Position numbers and translations under genes: made by a program. Positions 25,135-33,299 of a DNA stretch of 64,000 nucleotides are shown piece after piece. The notes below the pieces were generated by a model. It saw only the letters and a list, made by a program, of their open reading frames with translations. It had not been told where the DNA came from and made no database searches. This DNA is from JAHEEL01 sp963785245 (GTDB lineage Bacteria > Actinomycetota > Acidimicrobiia > Spongiisociales > UBA5794), in the NCBI GenBank assembly GCA_963785245.1, contig CAWAUO010000011.1, forward strand, positions 62,001 through 126,000, given 5' to 3'. Positions within the stretch are counted from its first letter, which is position 1; each line of letters begins with the position of its first letter.

Positions 25135-25833
25135 CTACGACCGGTTGATGCCCCGGCGGCGGTCGTCGACCCTGTGGATGATCGCTGCGCTGAGGATCGC
25201 TATGGCAGCGCCGAGGGCCGCGCCGGCGGCGGCATCCGTGAGCCAGTGCGCGCGTAGATAGACCCGGCTGAGTGCCATCGCGACGACGAATGCGGCGGCG
25301 AGCAGTTCGAGATTCCGCCGCTTCGGTCCGGCCCTGACCAGGACGATCACCGCTGCGAGAGCGATCACCGCCCCTGCGACGGCATGGCCGGAAGGAAACG
25401 ACCAACTCGTCGTCTCGACGAGCGGCATCGGCGGCCGAATCCGCTCATACACGTTCTTGACCGGTCCGATCAGGGCTTGAGAGACCACCATCGCGGACAC
25501 CCATGTTGCGAAGGCCTCCCACCGACGTCGCCAGGCCAGCCAAGCGGCTATGCCGACCATCAACGGCCATGTGACCCAAACGCTGCCGACGAAATCGAGG
25601 ATCTTCGCCGCGGCAACGGCCGGATCCCACTCGGCGGCCACCGCCCAGCGATACACCGCATCGTCGAAGGATTGCACCACCTCGGCGGACACAGGAATGG
25701 CCAATGCAAGAAACAGCAGGGCGCTCAGCATCCACAGCACCACGGCAACCCGCCACGCGAGCGGGTGGTCGTGAAGGAGAGGATCCGACTCCAGACGCCC
25801 ATCGGGCCTGGTCGGCGATTGCTCAGCGGTCAT
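25135..25833 (-). CDS. PAP2-superfamily membrane phosphatase
   Basis: A 232-residue membrane phosphatase with about six helices. All three PAP2 signature motifs are present: KNVYERIRP (KxxxxxxRP), SFPSGHA (PSGH) and SRVYLRAHWLTD (SRxxxxxHxxxD). It should hydrolyse a lipid phosphate or pyrophosphate, such as undecaprenyl diphosphate or phosphatidic acid, at the outer face. It is the last gene of a five-gene minus-strand operon with two kinase-like and two flippase-like proteins. ATG 25833 is chosen over 25878 because AGGTGA lies just upstream. Confidence 0.9.
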   Translation of the reverse strand: MTAEQSPTRPDGRLESDPLLHDHPLAWRVAVVLWMLSALLFLALAIPVSAEVVQSFDDAVYRWAVAAEWDPAVAAAKILDFVGSVWVTWPLMVGIAAWLAWRRRWEAFATWVSAMVVSQALIGPVKNVYERIRPPMPLVETTSWSFPSGHAVAGAVIALAAVIVLVRAGPKRRNLELLAAAFVVAMALSRVYLRAHWLTDAAAGAALGAAIAILSAAIIHRVDDRRRGINRS

Positions 25834-25881
25834 CTCACCTCCGCTCTCGGAGCGGCTGGTCTGACTCCATGGCCCCACCAG

Positions 25882-27042
25882 CTACGCACCGCCGGTCTCG
25901 GCGATCGTTCCCGACTCGTAGTCATATGCGTCGCCTGCGAGCGCCGCTCGCTGATCCTCACTCATCTTCCAGCTCTTGTTCACACGCCAGATCACATATG
26001 AGATGAGACCGAGCGGAATCGGGAGGAGATAGGTGACGGCTCTGAAGACCAGAATCGCTGCGACGACCTGGGCGCTGGTGATGTCGTCCAGTCCGATGGT
26101 CAGCACGGCGGCATAGCCGAGTTCGACCACCCCCACGCCTCCGGGAGTAACCGGGAGCGCCGAAATCAACCGCACGAAGGCGAAGGCGGCCAGAACCGTG
26201 ATCCAACTCAGCTCCTCCTGGGATACCCCCACGTGGCGCAGGGCGATGAGCAGAACCAGGTAGAGCGAGATGTGGCTGAGCAGCGTTGCGACGGTGAGCC
26301 AGAGCCATCGATGTCGGAGGAGTCCGATCGTGTCGGTTCGGAAGGCAGAGGACCGCTCTCCCCATCCTTCCATCGGCTCCCGACGGAAGAGCTTCCGGCC
26401 CCAGTTGACGACATTCCCAACGCCCTGACCGATGGCCCGGGCCAGTCGATCGCTTCGCAGGAGGAGTCCGAACAGAACGACAGCGGCAACCAAGACGATG
26501 ATGCCAATGGCCGCAGCCGTCACGCGTGCTGGCGTGAGTTCGCCGTCCAGGGCAAGGAGGGCAAGCGCTAGCACCGGCATGCCGAGTTTCACGAAGTTGT
26601 TCCATATGCCGGTCACAACCGCCGACCGCCCGATCGATGGAACCGTGAAGCCCCATGAGGTGAGCATGGCGATCGAGACGCCAACGCCGATCACGCCTCC
26701 GCCGGGCAACGTGTTCGAGACGGCCGTTGATGCCTGGTTCACCACTGCCGCCTCTCGAAGGCGGAGGCCCGGCAAAGCCGCGATCAGCACGAACCAATAG
26801 GTGACCAGATTCCACAGTCCAAACGCGACCAGGGACCCGATCTCCAGGCTCGTCATAGCCCGGATCGTGTCGAACACATCGCCGTAGTCCGCGATCAGCG
26901 GCATCACCCCGAGGAAGATCCCCGCGACGATGGCGAGGGAGATCAGCGCCTGAACGACCCGCTTCCAGGGGAACCTGCGTCGATCATCAGCCTGCTCAGC
27001 CACGGGCCCTACGGCGTCTCCGGCTGAGGCATCTTCGGTCAT
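25882..27042 (-). CDS. YbhN/LPG-synthase TM-type flippase-like membrane protein
   Basis: A 386-residue protein with eight or more membrane helices, matching the UPF0104/lysylphosphatidylglycerol synthase transmembrane family. Diagnostic features are STAVSNTLPGGGVIGVGVS near residue 110 and VRLISALPVTPGGVGVVELG near residue 300. The family includes the MprF flippase half and other putative lipid translocators. Its start overlaps the end of the upstream lipoprotein gene by four bases (ATGA), indicating translational coupling. The lipid moved is unknown. Confidence 0.88.
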   Translation of the reverse strand: MTEDASAGDAVGPVAEQADDRRRFPWKRVVQALISLAIVAGIFLGVMPLIADYGDVFDTIRAMTSLEIGSLVAFGLWNLVTYWFVLIAALPGLRLREAAVVNQASTAVSNTLPGGGVIGVGVSIAMLTSWGFTVPSIGRSAVVTGIWNNFVKLGMPVLALALLALDGELTPARVTAAAIGIIVLVAAVVLFGLLLRSDRLARAIGQGVGNVVNWGRKLFRREPMEGWGERSSAFRTDTIGLLRHRWLWLTVATLLSHISLYLVLLIALRHVGVSQEELSWITVLAAFAFVRLISALPVTPGGVGVVELGYAAVLTIGLDDITSAQVVAAILVFRAVTYLLPIPLGLISYVIWRVNKSWKMSEDQRAALAGDAYDYESGTIAETGGA

Positions 27043-27890
27043 TCGAATCCCCGGTACCCCGCCTGGCGAGCGAGTTCGTACAGTTCCTCCATCGGGTACA
27101 GCCCGATAGCTCGCGCCACATCGGACTTCACGGATTGCGCACCCTCGCCCTCGGCGTCGATGTCGTAGCGGATGCAACCGCCGTCAAAGGTGTAGAACCA
27201 ACGGGCTTTGTACACCGGATCATCGACATCTCCCGCGATCTCGGCGACGGCTTCGTCGAAGTCGAGACCGGAATCCTCGTCGCCACCGACACGACGGAGG
27301 CTCACCGTCTCGGTGTCGACCTCGACGTCGTCGATGATAATCACCGGCGCTCCGGCTGCATGGGCCGAGGCGACCTTCTCCGAGATGGGAGCGTCCGACT
27401 CGTCGAGGGTCGCCGTGATCTCGCGCCCTCGGATCGACTCGCTCATGAGGTGGGCGACAACCGAGACCGAGTAGTTGTGATGGCGGTCTGCCACCGGGAT
27501 GACCACCACCGCAAAGTCGGCATTCTCTTCCAGGACTTCAACCGAGAGGTCCACGTCTCGCTCGTCCGACGCAACCGAACGCGCTGCCCCGATGTCACAC
27601 GACGGCAGCAGCGTCACTCGCAGGAACTCCATCCCCATCCGATCCGAGTGAAGAGTGAAATAGGCTTGGCCGCTGCGCGCCTCGACATGCTCGAACTGCC
27701 ACCCTGGACGAAGCGCCTCGACACATGGGATGTATTCGGTTCCGGGGACGGCCTGCGCCGTGAGAATGACGCTGGTGCCGAGCGCTTGGGACGGGCCATC
27801 ACACTCTACGATGCGCCGACCCAACTGCTGCTCCCCGCACCCAACCGAGAGCACCGCGAGAACACAGGTCGCGAATACAAGACGCCGCAT
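27039..27890 (-). CDS. Lipoprotein of unknown function in the phosphatase/flippase operon
   Basis: A 283-residue lipoprotein with signal peptide and lipobox VLSVGC near residue 18. The mature protein is acidic and hydrophilic, with four further cysteines (positions about 29, 56, 98 and 247) that could form disulfides. The C-terminal part has GGCIRYDIDAEGEG. I do not recognise a family. Coupled starts and stops on both sides (one-base overlap with the PAP2-kinase gene, four-base overlap with the flippase gene) tie it functionally to the lipid-handling operon. Confidence 0.75.
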   Translation of the reverse strand: MRRLVFATCVLAVLSVGCGEQQLGRRIVECDGPSQALGTSVILTAQAVPGTEYIPCVEALRPGWQFEHVEARSGQAYFTLHSDRMGMEFLRVTLLPSCDIGAARSVASDERDVDLSVEVLEENADFAVVVIPVADRHHNYSVSVVAHLMSESIRGREITATLDESDAPISEKVASAHAAGAPVIIIDDVEVDTETVSLRRVGGDEDSGLDFDEAVAEIAGDVDDPVYKARWFYTFDGGCIRYDIDAEGEGAQSVKSDVARAIGLYPMEELYELARQAGYRGFE

Positions 27891-29689
27891 CAGATGAACC
27901 CCTGCCCTCGAATGTTGTCGATGATGAGCGAGATCAGGATCAAGATGGCGATCAGCGTCACCACCGCCATCGCAATTCGACGGCGTGACCATCGCTGAAT
28001 CGAGATCCGTTCTCGCGACGGCGCCAGGTCTCTGAACGACTGGACGAGATCGATTCTCTTGTCCTTGCGGACGGTGCGGAGCATGCTTCTGGATTGCGAC
28101 GGGACGCTCACACTTCGCGTGGCAGCAAACGCCTCGGCGACGTCATCGGGAGAGAAGAACTGCAGTGCTCGGTTGTAGACCCGATCGGGATCAGCGCTCA
28201 GCGCCAGCACGAGCATCATGTTGGCGAGATCTACGGCTTGGCGCCACGGTGTTGGCCGCACTTGACCGAACGCGACATCGATCAACACCACATGGCCATC
28301 GCGAACCATGATGTTGGCCGGCTTGACATCGCGGTGAGCGAGTCCCGCATCCCAGAGGCGTCGAATCACCTCGAGCCCTTCGTCGATCTGGTCGTCGGTC
28401 AGTTCAACCTCGCTGATCTCCACGGCGCCATCGAGAAACTCAGTGACGATCAGGTACTCTCGCTCGGGGGTGATCTCGACAAACCCATATGGCAGGGCAC
28501 AGGGAATGCCCGCATCGCGCATCACGCGCATCATGTAGTCCTCGTACTCGACGAGACGTCGCACTGAGGTGAAGCGGACTTCGTCTTCCAGCGTGCCATA
28601 GACGACGGTGCGCCCCCACTTGTACCAACGGTCGGCGCGGAGATGACTCTGCGCATAGAGCTTGGCGAAGACCATCGTCGACTCGTCCGAGTCCGGGCTG
28701 CGGCGCACGTTCATCTGCAATGGGGTTGACCCGGCACTGCCCTCGAGGCCGACATACCCCAGGTAGGTCACGTCGAGTCCGAGCTGATCTTGAACCGCAC
28801 TCTTGATCGCCCTCCCCCGCTCACCAGTGATGTCGAGGTGGGCAGACTTTCCATGCGAGTAGGTGACGGGAAACACCGAACTTGGGACGAACAATTTGAA
28901 GACGACCACCGATACTGCAAGTGCGAACATCGCTCCGACCACCACGTCTGACGGATGATCGACGCCCAGGTAAACCCGCGCGACCACCGCGAGGAAGATC
29001 ACCAACCCGCTCCCGACGAACCACCGATTGCGCCACGTGCCCTTCGGTATGAGCGAGTAGCCGATCACTCCGAGCGTGGCTGCGAAGGCGGCAACCGGTA
29101 CGGACGGATGCGAGTAGCCCTCCCACGAAACGAGGATCTCGACGAGCGGCCGGGGACGTGCGACCGCGTACCCCATCCCGGTGGCCACCAGGTCGACGAT
29201 GAGGAATACCGCCATCCCGGCCACGAGGTGACGCCATCGGCGGTAGAAGACCAGAGCGAGAATGACGCCCCATCGCACCACGCGGATGAAGACATCTTCC
29301 GTGAGGAGGTTGACGCCTTTGAAGAAGGCCGTCGCCGCATCCGTCCTCATGTCCTCGAGGCGGAGCAGCAGCCGCATGTCCTGTCTCGTCCACCAATCCG
29401 GCGATCCACCGACGAGGAAGAGCATGGCCCAGATCAGGAGTCCCAGGAGAGCGATCACAGCCCAGAAGGTCCCGGTTCCCCGGAAATCGCGCGGCAGTGG
29501 TTCCTTCTCGCCTGAAGGCCTTCTCCGCCGGCCGGCGAACCTCACGCCGCCGATGCGCACGACGCGACGCTCTCCGATCTGACCGAGATCGGAGCTTGGA
29601 CCGACAGTGCCGCTCATGGCGCCGTCGATCACCTCAGGTGAATCAGCGTCGGGTGAGATCTTCCCTCCTGGGTTCGATCCTACCTCCAT
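27890..29689 (-). CDS. PAP2 phosphatase - protein-kinase-like fusion, membrane protein
   Basis: A 599-residue fusion. The N-terminal 270 residues are a PAP2-type membrane domain with VARPRPLVE, YSHPSVPVAA and VYLGVDHPSDVV standing for the three PAP2 motifs (the middle one is SHPS rather than PSGH). The following 270 residues are a kinase-like fold of the RIO/Kdo-kinase type with GRTVVYGTL, catalytic loop HRDVKPANIMV and a VLIDVAFGQ metal-binding segment. A final membrane helix (AMAVVTLIAILILISLIID) ends the protein. It may couple phosphorylation and dephosphorylation of a lipid-linked substrate. ATG 29617 is an alternative start. Confidence 0.85.
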   Translation of the reverse strand: MEVGSNPGGKISPDADSPEVIDGAMSGTVGPSSDLGQIGERRVVRIGGVRFAGRRRRPSGEKEPLPRDFRGTGTFWAVIALLGLLIWAMLFLVGGSPDWWTRQDMRLLLRLEDMRTDAATAFFKGVNLLTEDVFIRVVRWGVILALVFYRRWRHLVAGMAVFLIVDLVATGMGYAVARPRPLVEILVSWEGYSHPSVPVAAFAATLGVIGYSLIPKGTWRNRWFVGSGLVIFLAVVARVYLGVDHPSDVVVGAMFALAVSVVVFKLFVPSSVFPVTYSHGKSAHLDITGERGRAIKSAVQDQLGLDVTYLGYVGLEGSAGSTPLQMNVRRSPDSDESTMVFAKLYAQSHLRADRWYKWGRTVVYGTLEDEVRFTSVRRLVEYEDYMMRVMRDAGIPCALPYGFVEITPEREYLIVTEFLDGAVEISEVELTDDQIDEGLEVIRRLWDAGLAHRDVKPANIMVRDGHVVLIDVAFGQVRPTPWRQAVDLANMMLVLALSADPDRVYNRALQFFSPDDVAEAFAATRSVSVPSQSRSMLRTVRKDKRIDLVQSFRDLAPSRERISIQRWSRRRIAMAVVTLIAILILISLIIDNIRGQGFI

Positions 29690-29833
29690 ATTCCGCGCGG
29701 GCTCAACGCCGCACTTGGTGCCAGCCAGAGGGCACTGCAGGCGGACGGACTCGGGACTGCTTTGCGGCGCACCGCTGGTGGGAAGCTTGCTCCATCACCA
29801 CCTCGCGCGTGGAGGCCGTAGCTGCATCGCTGC

Positions 29834-32232
29834 TCAGAGACGCCCAGACCGGTTCAGCCACACGAGTGCAAGCCAGCCCGGCAGAATCGGGAGCCAGAAG
29901 GTCATGAGCCGGAACAGCAGCACGGCCGCGAACGCGATCGCTGGATCGACGCCAACGACGGTGTAGCCCGGCGATGAGCGCTGCTTCAGTGGCTCCCACC
30001 CCGCCCGGTGTCGGGGCGGCGGTCGCTACGGCGGCCCCAGCCAGATAGATGACGGCGGCGGTCGCGATCGGCACGTCGGCATCGAACGCGTTCAGTGAGG
30101 CGATCATTGCGATCGTGTAGCTGATCGTGATGATCGCCGACCCGGCAAAAAGCGCCACCAGCTTCGTGGGTGTCTTGGCAATTGTCGTGATTGCCGTCGC
30201 CCCGGCCCGCAGGGCCGGGAGGAGGTACTTCGTCAAGCAGCTTCCGGCCGGCCGGGAGAATCATGAAGAGTCCGGACACCAGGACAAGGGCAGCGACGAC
30301 GATCGCCGCTGTTCGCGTGTCCGGAAGCGGCAGCGCAACGTCTCGCGAGGCAGCGAATCCGAGAAGCACGAGCAGGGAGACGTGGACAAGCAAACCCGCG
30401 ACCGTGTTCAGTCCAACGGCCGAGGCGGCCATCGGCAGCGTCAGATCCTGCTTCTGAAGGAACCGCACGTTGGTCGCCATCCCGCCGACCTTGGCCGGCG
30501 TCACCCGGTTGGAGAACGACGAAGCGAGTTGAGCCATCGTGACCGACCAGAACGGCAGCCTGACCGGCACCGCCCCGGCCATGCCCAGACCGGCACCGAG
30601 ATAGGTGAGGGCAGACATCACCGCAACCACTACGACCCACCCCAGTTGTGCAGAGCGAAGCTCATCGAGAAACCGTGTCGCCGCCGTCAATTGCGGGATC
30701 AATACGTAGAGGGCGACTGCCACGCTGGCCAGCACGAACAGCGTCCTGGGCTTCACCCGCTCGACGCGCTCGTGCGTCACCTCGACGTCGGCCGCCGCGG
30801 CTGCAGCCGAACGGAGCTTCGCGTAGCCCTTGTCCCTGCCGAGCTGCGATCGCGTCGCCGAGCTGAGCGCGAGCGGCTGAATCCACGGCAACGCCTCCGC
30901 GACCCCAACCTTGCCAATCACGCCCACGGCTGCAGTCACCGCACGATCGGCACCCACCGCTACCGTCGTCGAAGCGAGCAGTTGCGCATAGTCACGGGCC
31001 AGGAGCGACTCACTCGCAGCCAACTCGCCGGATCCGAAGCCGATGATCCACGGCACGCCGTCGTCGGCAACGAACACGTTCGCCAGCCGCAAATCTCGGT
31101 GGGCGATCGCGGCGTCGTGCAGCGTGACAACCAGTCTCCAGACATCGGCGAGCATGCCGTCCGTGATCTCCTCCGGATCAACATCGTCGAGCGACCGACC
31201 ATCGAGTCTCTGATAGGCAAGCAACATGCCGTCACTGCCGACGTCGGCGATCGTCATGAGCTGTGGTGTACGGATCCCGCGAGCGCTCGACGCAAGCGAG
31301 AGGAAGGCCTCATGTTCAACGGATCGGCGCAGCGATGAGAACGGCCGCCGATCGCCGGCCCTCCGAAGGCGCAGCATCCGGTAGGCCCGAGACATGAGAT
31401 CAGCGGCACGATCGTCCGAGTCGAGCGTCTTGACGAACAAGGCGCCTTCATCGGTAGTCGTGACGTACCAAGGGAGGGATCCGCGGGCATCGACCGTTGC
31501 TCGGTCCACGTCCACCACCGGGATTCGGCCTTGTTCGAGCGCCACCCGAACCTCCGTCGGGGTTGCGGCTCGGTCGCGGGTCTTCAGAATCAGAGCGACG
31601 AGGGCGCCAGCCAGGATTCCGATTCCGATGTCGAACGGGAGGGTGAGAATCGCCAACGAGGCGCCCACGAACGCCAGCGATGCCGCAGCCACCACGAGCC
31701 CGATCGCCCAGGGTCGCAACCGCGGCCCGATCCACACACTGCCCACTGTGAGGACGGCGACCACTGCCGCCAGACCGTCGTTGCCGAGGCCGCCGCTCGC
31801 CGTGCCATCAACAGCCGATCTGAGAGTGTCAGACGTGGCGAACGCGAGCACGGTCCGGCTTCCCAGCGCTCCGAGTGCGAGGGCCGAGAGCGCAGCCACG
31901 TTGATCATGATCCATCGCCGGTATTTGGTGCGGTAGATCAAGAAGACGTTCGTGCCGACGATCGCGAGGAAGAGGAAGAGCACAAGCAACGCCTGGATAC
32001 CGGTGTTCAGCCATTCTGGCCACGCTTCCTGGATCGTGGCGAGGTCTTCCCTGATACCGAGCAGCGCGCGCTCGAAGATGAGCAACAGCAGCATTCCGAC
32101 CACCACGAGGAACAACCCAACAAGGGCGCGCAACACATAGACCGTCGAACGCACCAGGGGCGGCCGCGGTTCGACGATGACCACGCCGGGATCCGGCGCA
32201 GGCCGGGTCTCGTCGTCCGTCGCTTGCGGCAT
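29834..32232 (-). CDS. Kinase-like - YbhN-type flippase fusion (two frame breaks)
   Basis: About 800 residues. An N-terminal region with several helices precedes a kinase-like domain with catalytic loop HRDLRLANVFV, whose DFG-equivalent is IIGFGSG, lacking the metal-binding Asp. The C-terminal part is a YbhN/LPG-synthase-type membrane domain (SNRVTPAKVGGMATNVRFLQ and, across the breaks, APTPGGVGATEAALIAG). The frame breaks near 30228 and 29975; the end LPILPGWLALVWLNRSGRL stops at 29834. It is first in the minus-strand operon that contains the PAP2-kinase and flippase genes. ATG 32232 is chosen; GTG 32244 is possible. Confidence 0.82.
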
Positions 32233-32318
32233 CGGTTCGTTCACATCGATCCGGTCAGTTGGGATGCTGTTCCCGCCGTATGAGCATATCCGAGTCGACC
32301 GGGCGCAGATGTTCGGCG

Positions 32319-32969
32319 CTAGCCACCGCTCGTCTCGGGGACCGTGGTCGGCGGTGGGCGGTAGGCGTCCTCTGGATGCTCGGGGAGCGAGTCGCACCCG
32401 AGTGCATAGTTGACAGTCTCCTTCAATTCTCCGGGAATCCAGGGAGTGTCGGCAAAGACCCCGCGGTCGGCCGTAGCGTCGAGTTTGGACTGGAACTCTG
32501 CGCAGACCTGGTTGTCTGCGGCGAGCGCGGCACGATAGGCAGCCATCTCTGCACTCTCGGAGAGTTCATACCAATCCACTGCGGTGCCGGCGCGTGCCGC
32601 GAGTTCGGCGATCGGAAGTTCACGGAAGTACAACCGGTGAAGATCAGCTATCTGTTCGGGAGGCTCGATGTCTGCGGCGGCCTCCAAGGCCTCGGCCTGT
32701 ATCGCCGCAACCCGCTCGAGGGCAACCTGCAGATCGCGTGGCGTGAAGTCGGTGAGTTGCACACCCTGATCCGTGATCCCCAGATGTGCCCCCTGGCCCA
32801 CGATGAGCACCAGCCCTTCCGGGCTCGTTGCGAGCGGCTCGTACTGCTCGATGCCTCGCTCGAAGATGGCGTTGATGCGGTCCACGTACTCGGTCAGCGA
32901 CATCTCACCGCCGCCACATCCAGCGAGCAACAGCACGACCAGCAGTGCTGCGGGAATGAAGCGCCTGAT
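32319..32969 (-). CDS. WIPGE-family lipoprotein (paralogue 3)
   Basis: A lipoprotein of about 216 residues with lipobox LLAGCGGG, MSLTEYVDRINAI, the FTPRDLQVALERVAAI and PPEQIADLHRLYF helices, SAEMAAYRAALAADNQVC, and C-terminal DTPWIPGELKETV, cysteine and PEHPEDAYRPP. The longest frame with a standard start is GTG 32936, which would cut the signal peptide. A GGAGGG sequence precedes in-frame codons for IRRFIPAALLVV starting at an ATC at 32969, so the real start is probably there (rare codon or base error). It lies upstream of the MMPL gene, on the opposite strand. Confidence 0.78.
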   Translation of the reverse strand: MRRFIPAALLVVLLLAGCGGGEMSLTEYVDRINAIFERGIEQYEPLATSPEGLVLIVGQGAHLGITDQGVQLTDFTPRDLQVALERVAAIQAEALEAAADIEPPEQIADLHRLYFRELPIAELAARAGTAVDWYELSESAEMAAYRAALAADNQVCAEFQSKLDATADRGVFADTPWIPGELKETVNYALGCDSLPEHPEDAYRPPPTTVPETSGG

Positions 32970-33036
32970 TGCAAACCCTCCGTGAACAGAAACTCAATGC
33001 CTCGCGGTGAAGACCCGGTCGCATTCTCGCTCACTC

Positions 33037-33299
33037 GGACCAACGGTCGATAGGGGCTGATTGCCCTCGCGCATTCAGTGTCGCAGACACGACCGACCGA
33101 GCAACAACCTGGGGAATGCTGCCAGAAGGTGCCAAACGGCACTATCGAGCAGAGACACCCTTCGCGCGTAATGCGTTCAGGCAAAGACACGCCCCCCGTC
33201 GTCTGCCGCCGCGTCACATAGGCAGGCGGCGCCTTCACATTCTGACGACGGCGGAGGAATCACCAGGGGCACTCAACCCCGGGTGGGGAGAGGGAACTC
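33037..33299. other. Intergenic region before the MMPL gene
   Basis: No gene is seen here. The divergent promoters of the lipoprotein and the MMPL transporter must lie in it. A small inverted pair (GCCGCC at about 33208 and GGCGGC at about 33226) could form a hairpin. Confidence 0.4.

Noticed and set aside
24885..25405. Arginine-rich N-terminal extension of the dehydrogenase at 23849
   Set aside because: Residues before MRSEYGS are the antisense shadow of the PAP2 gene and not conserved.
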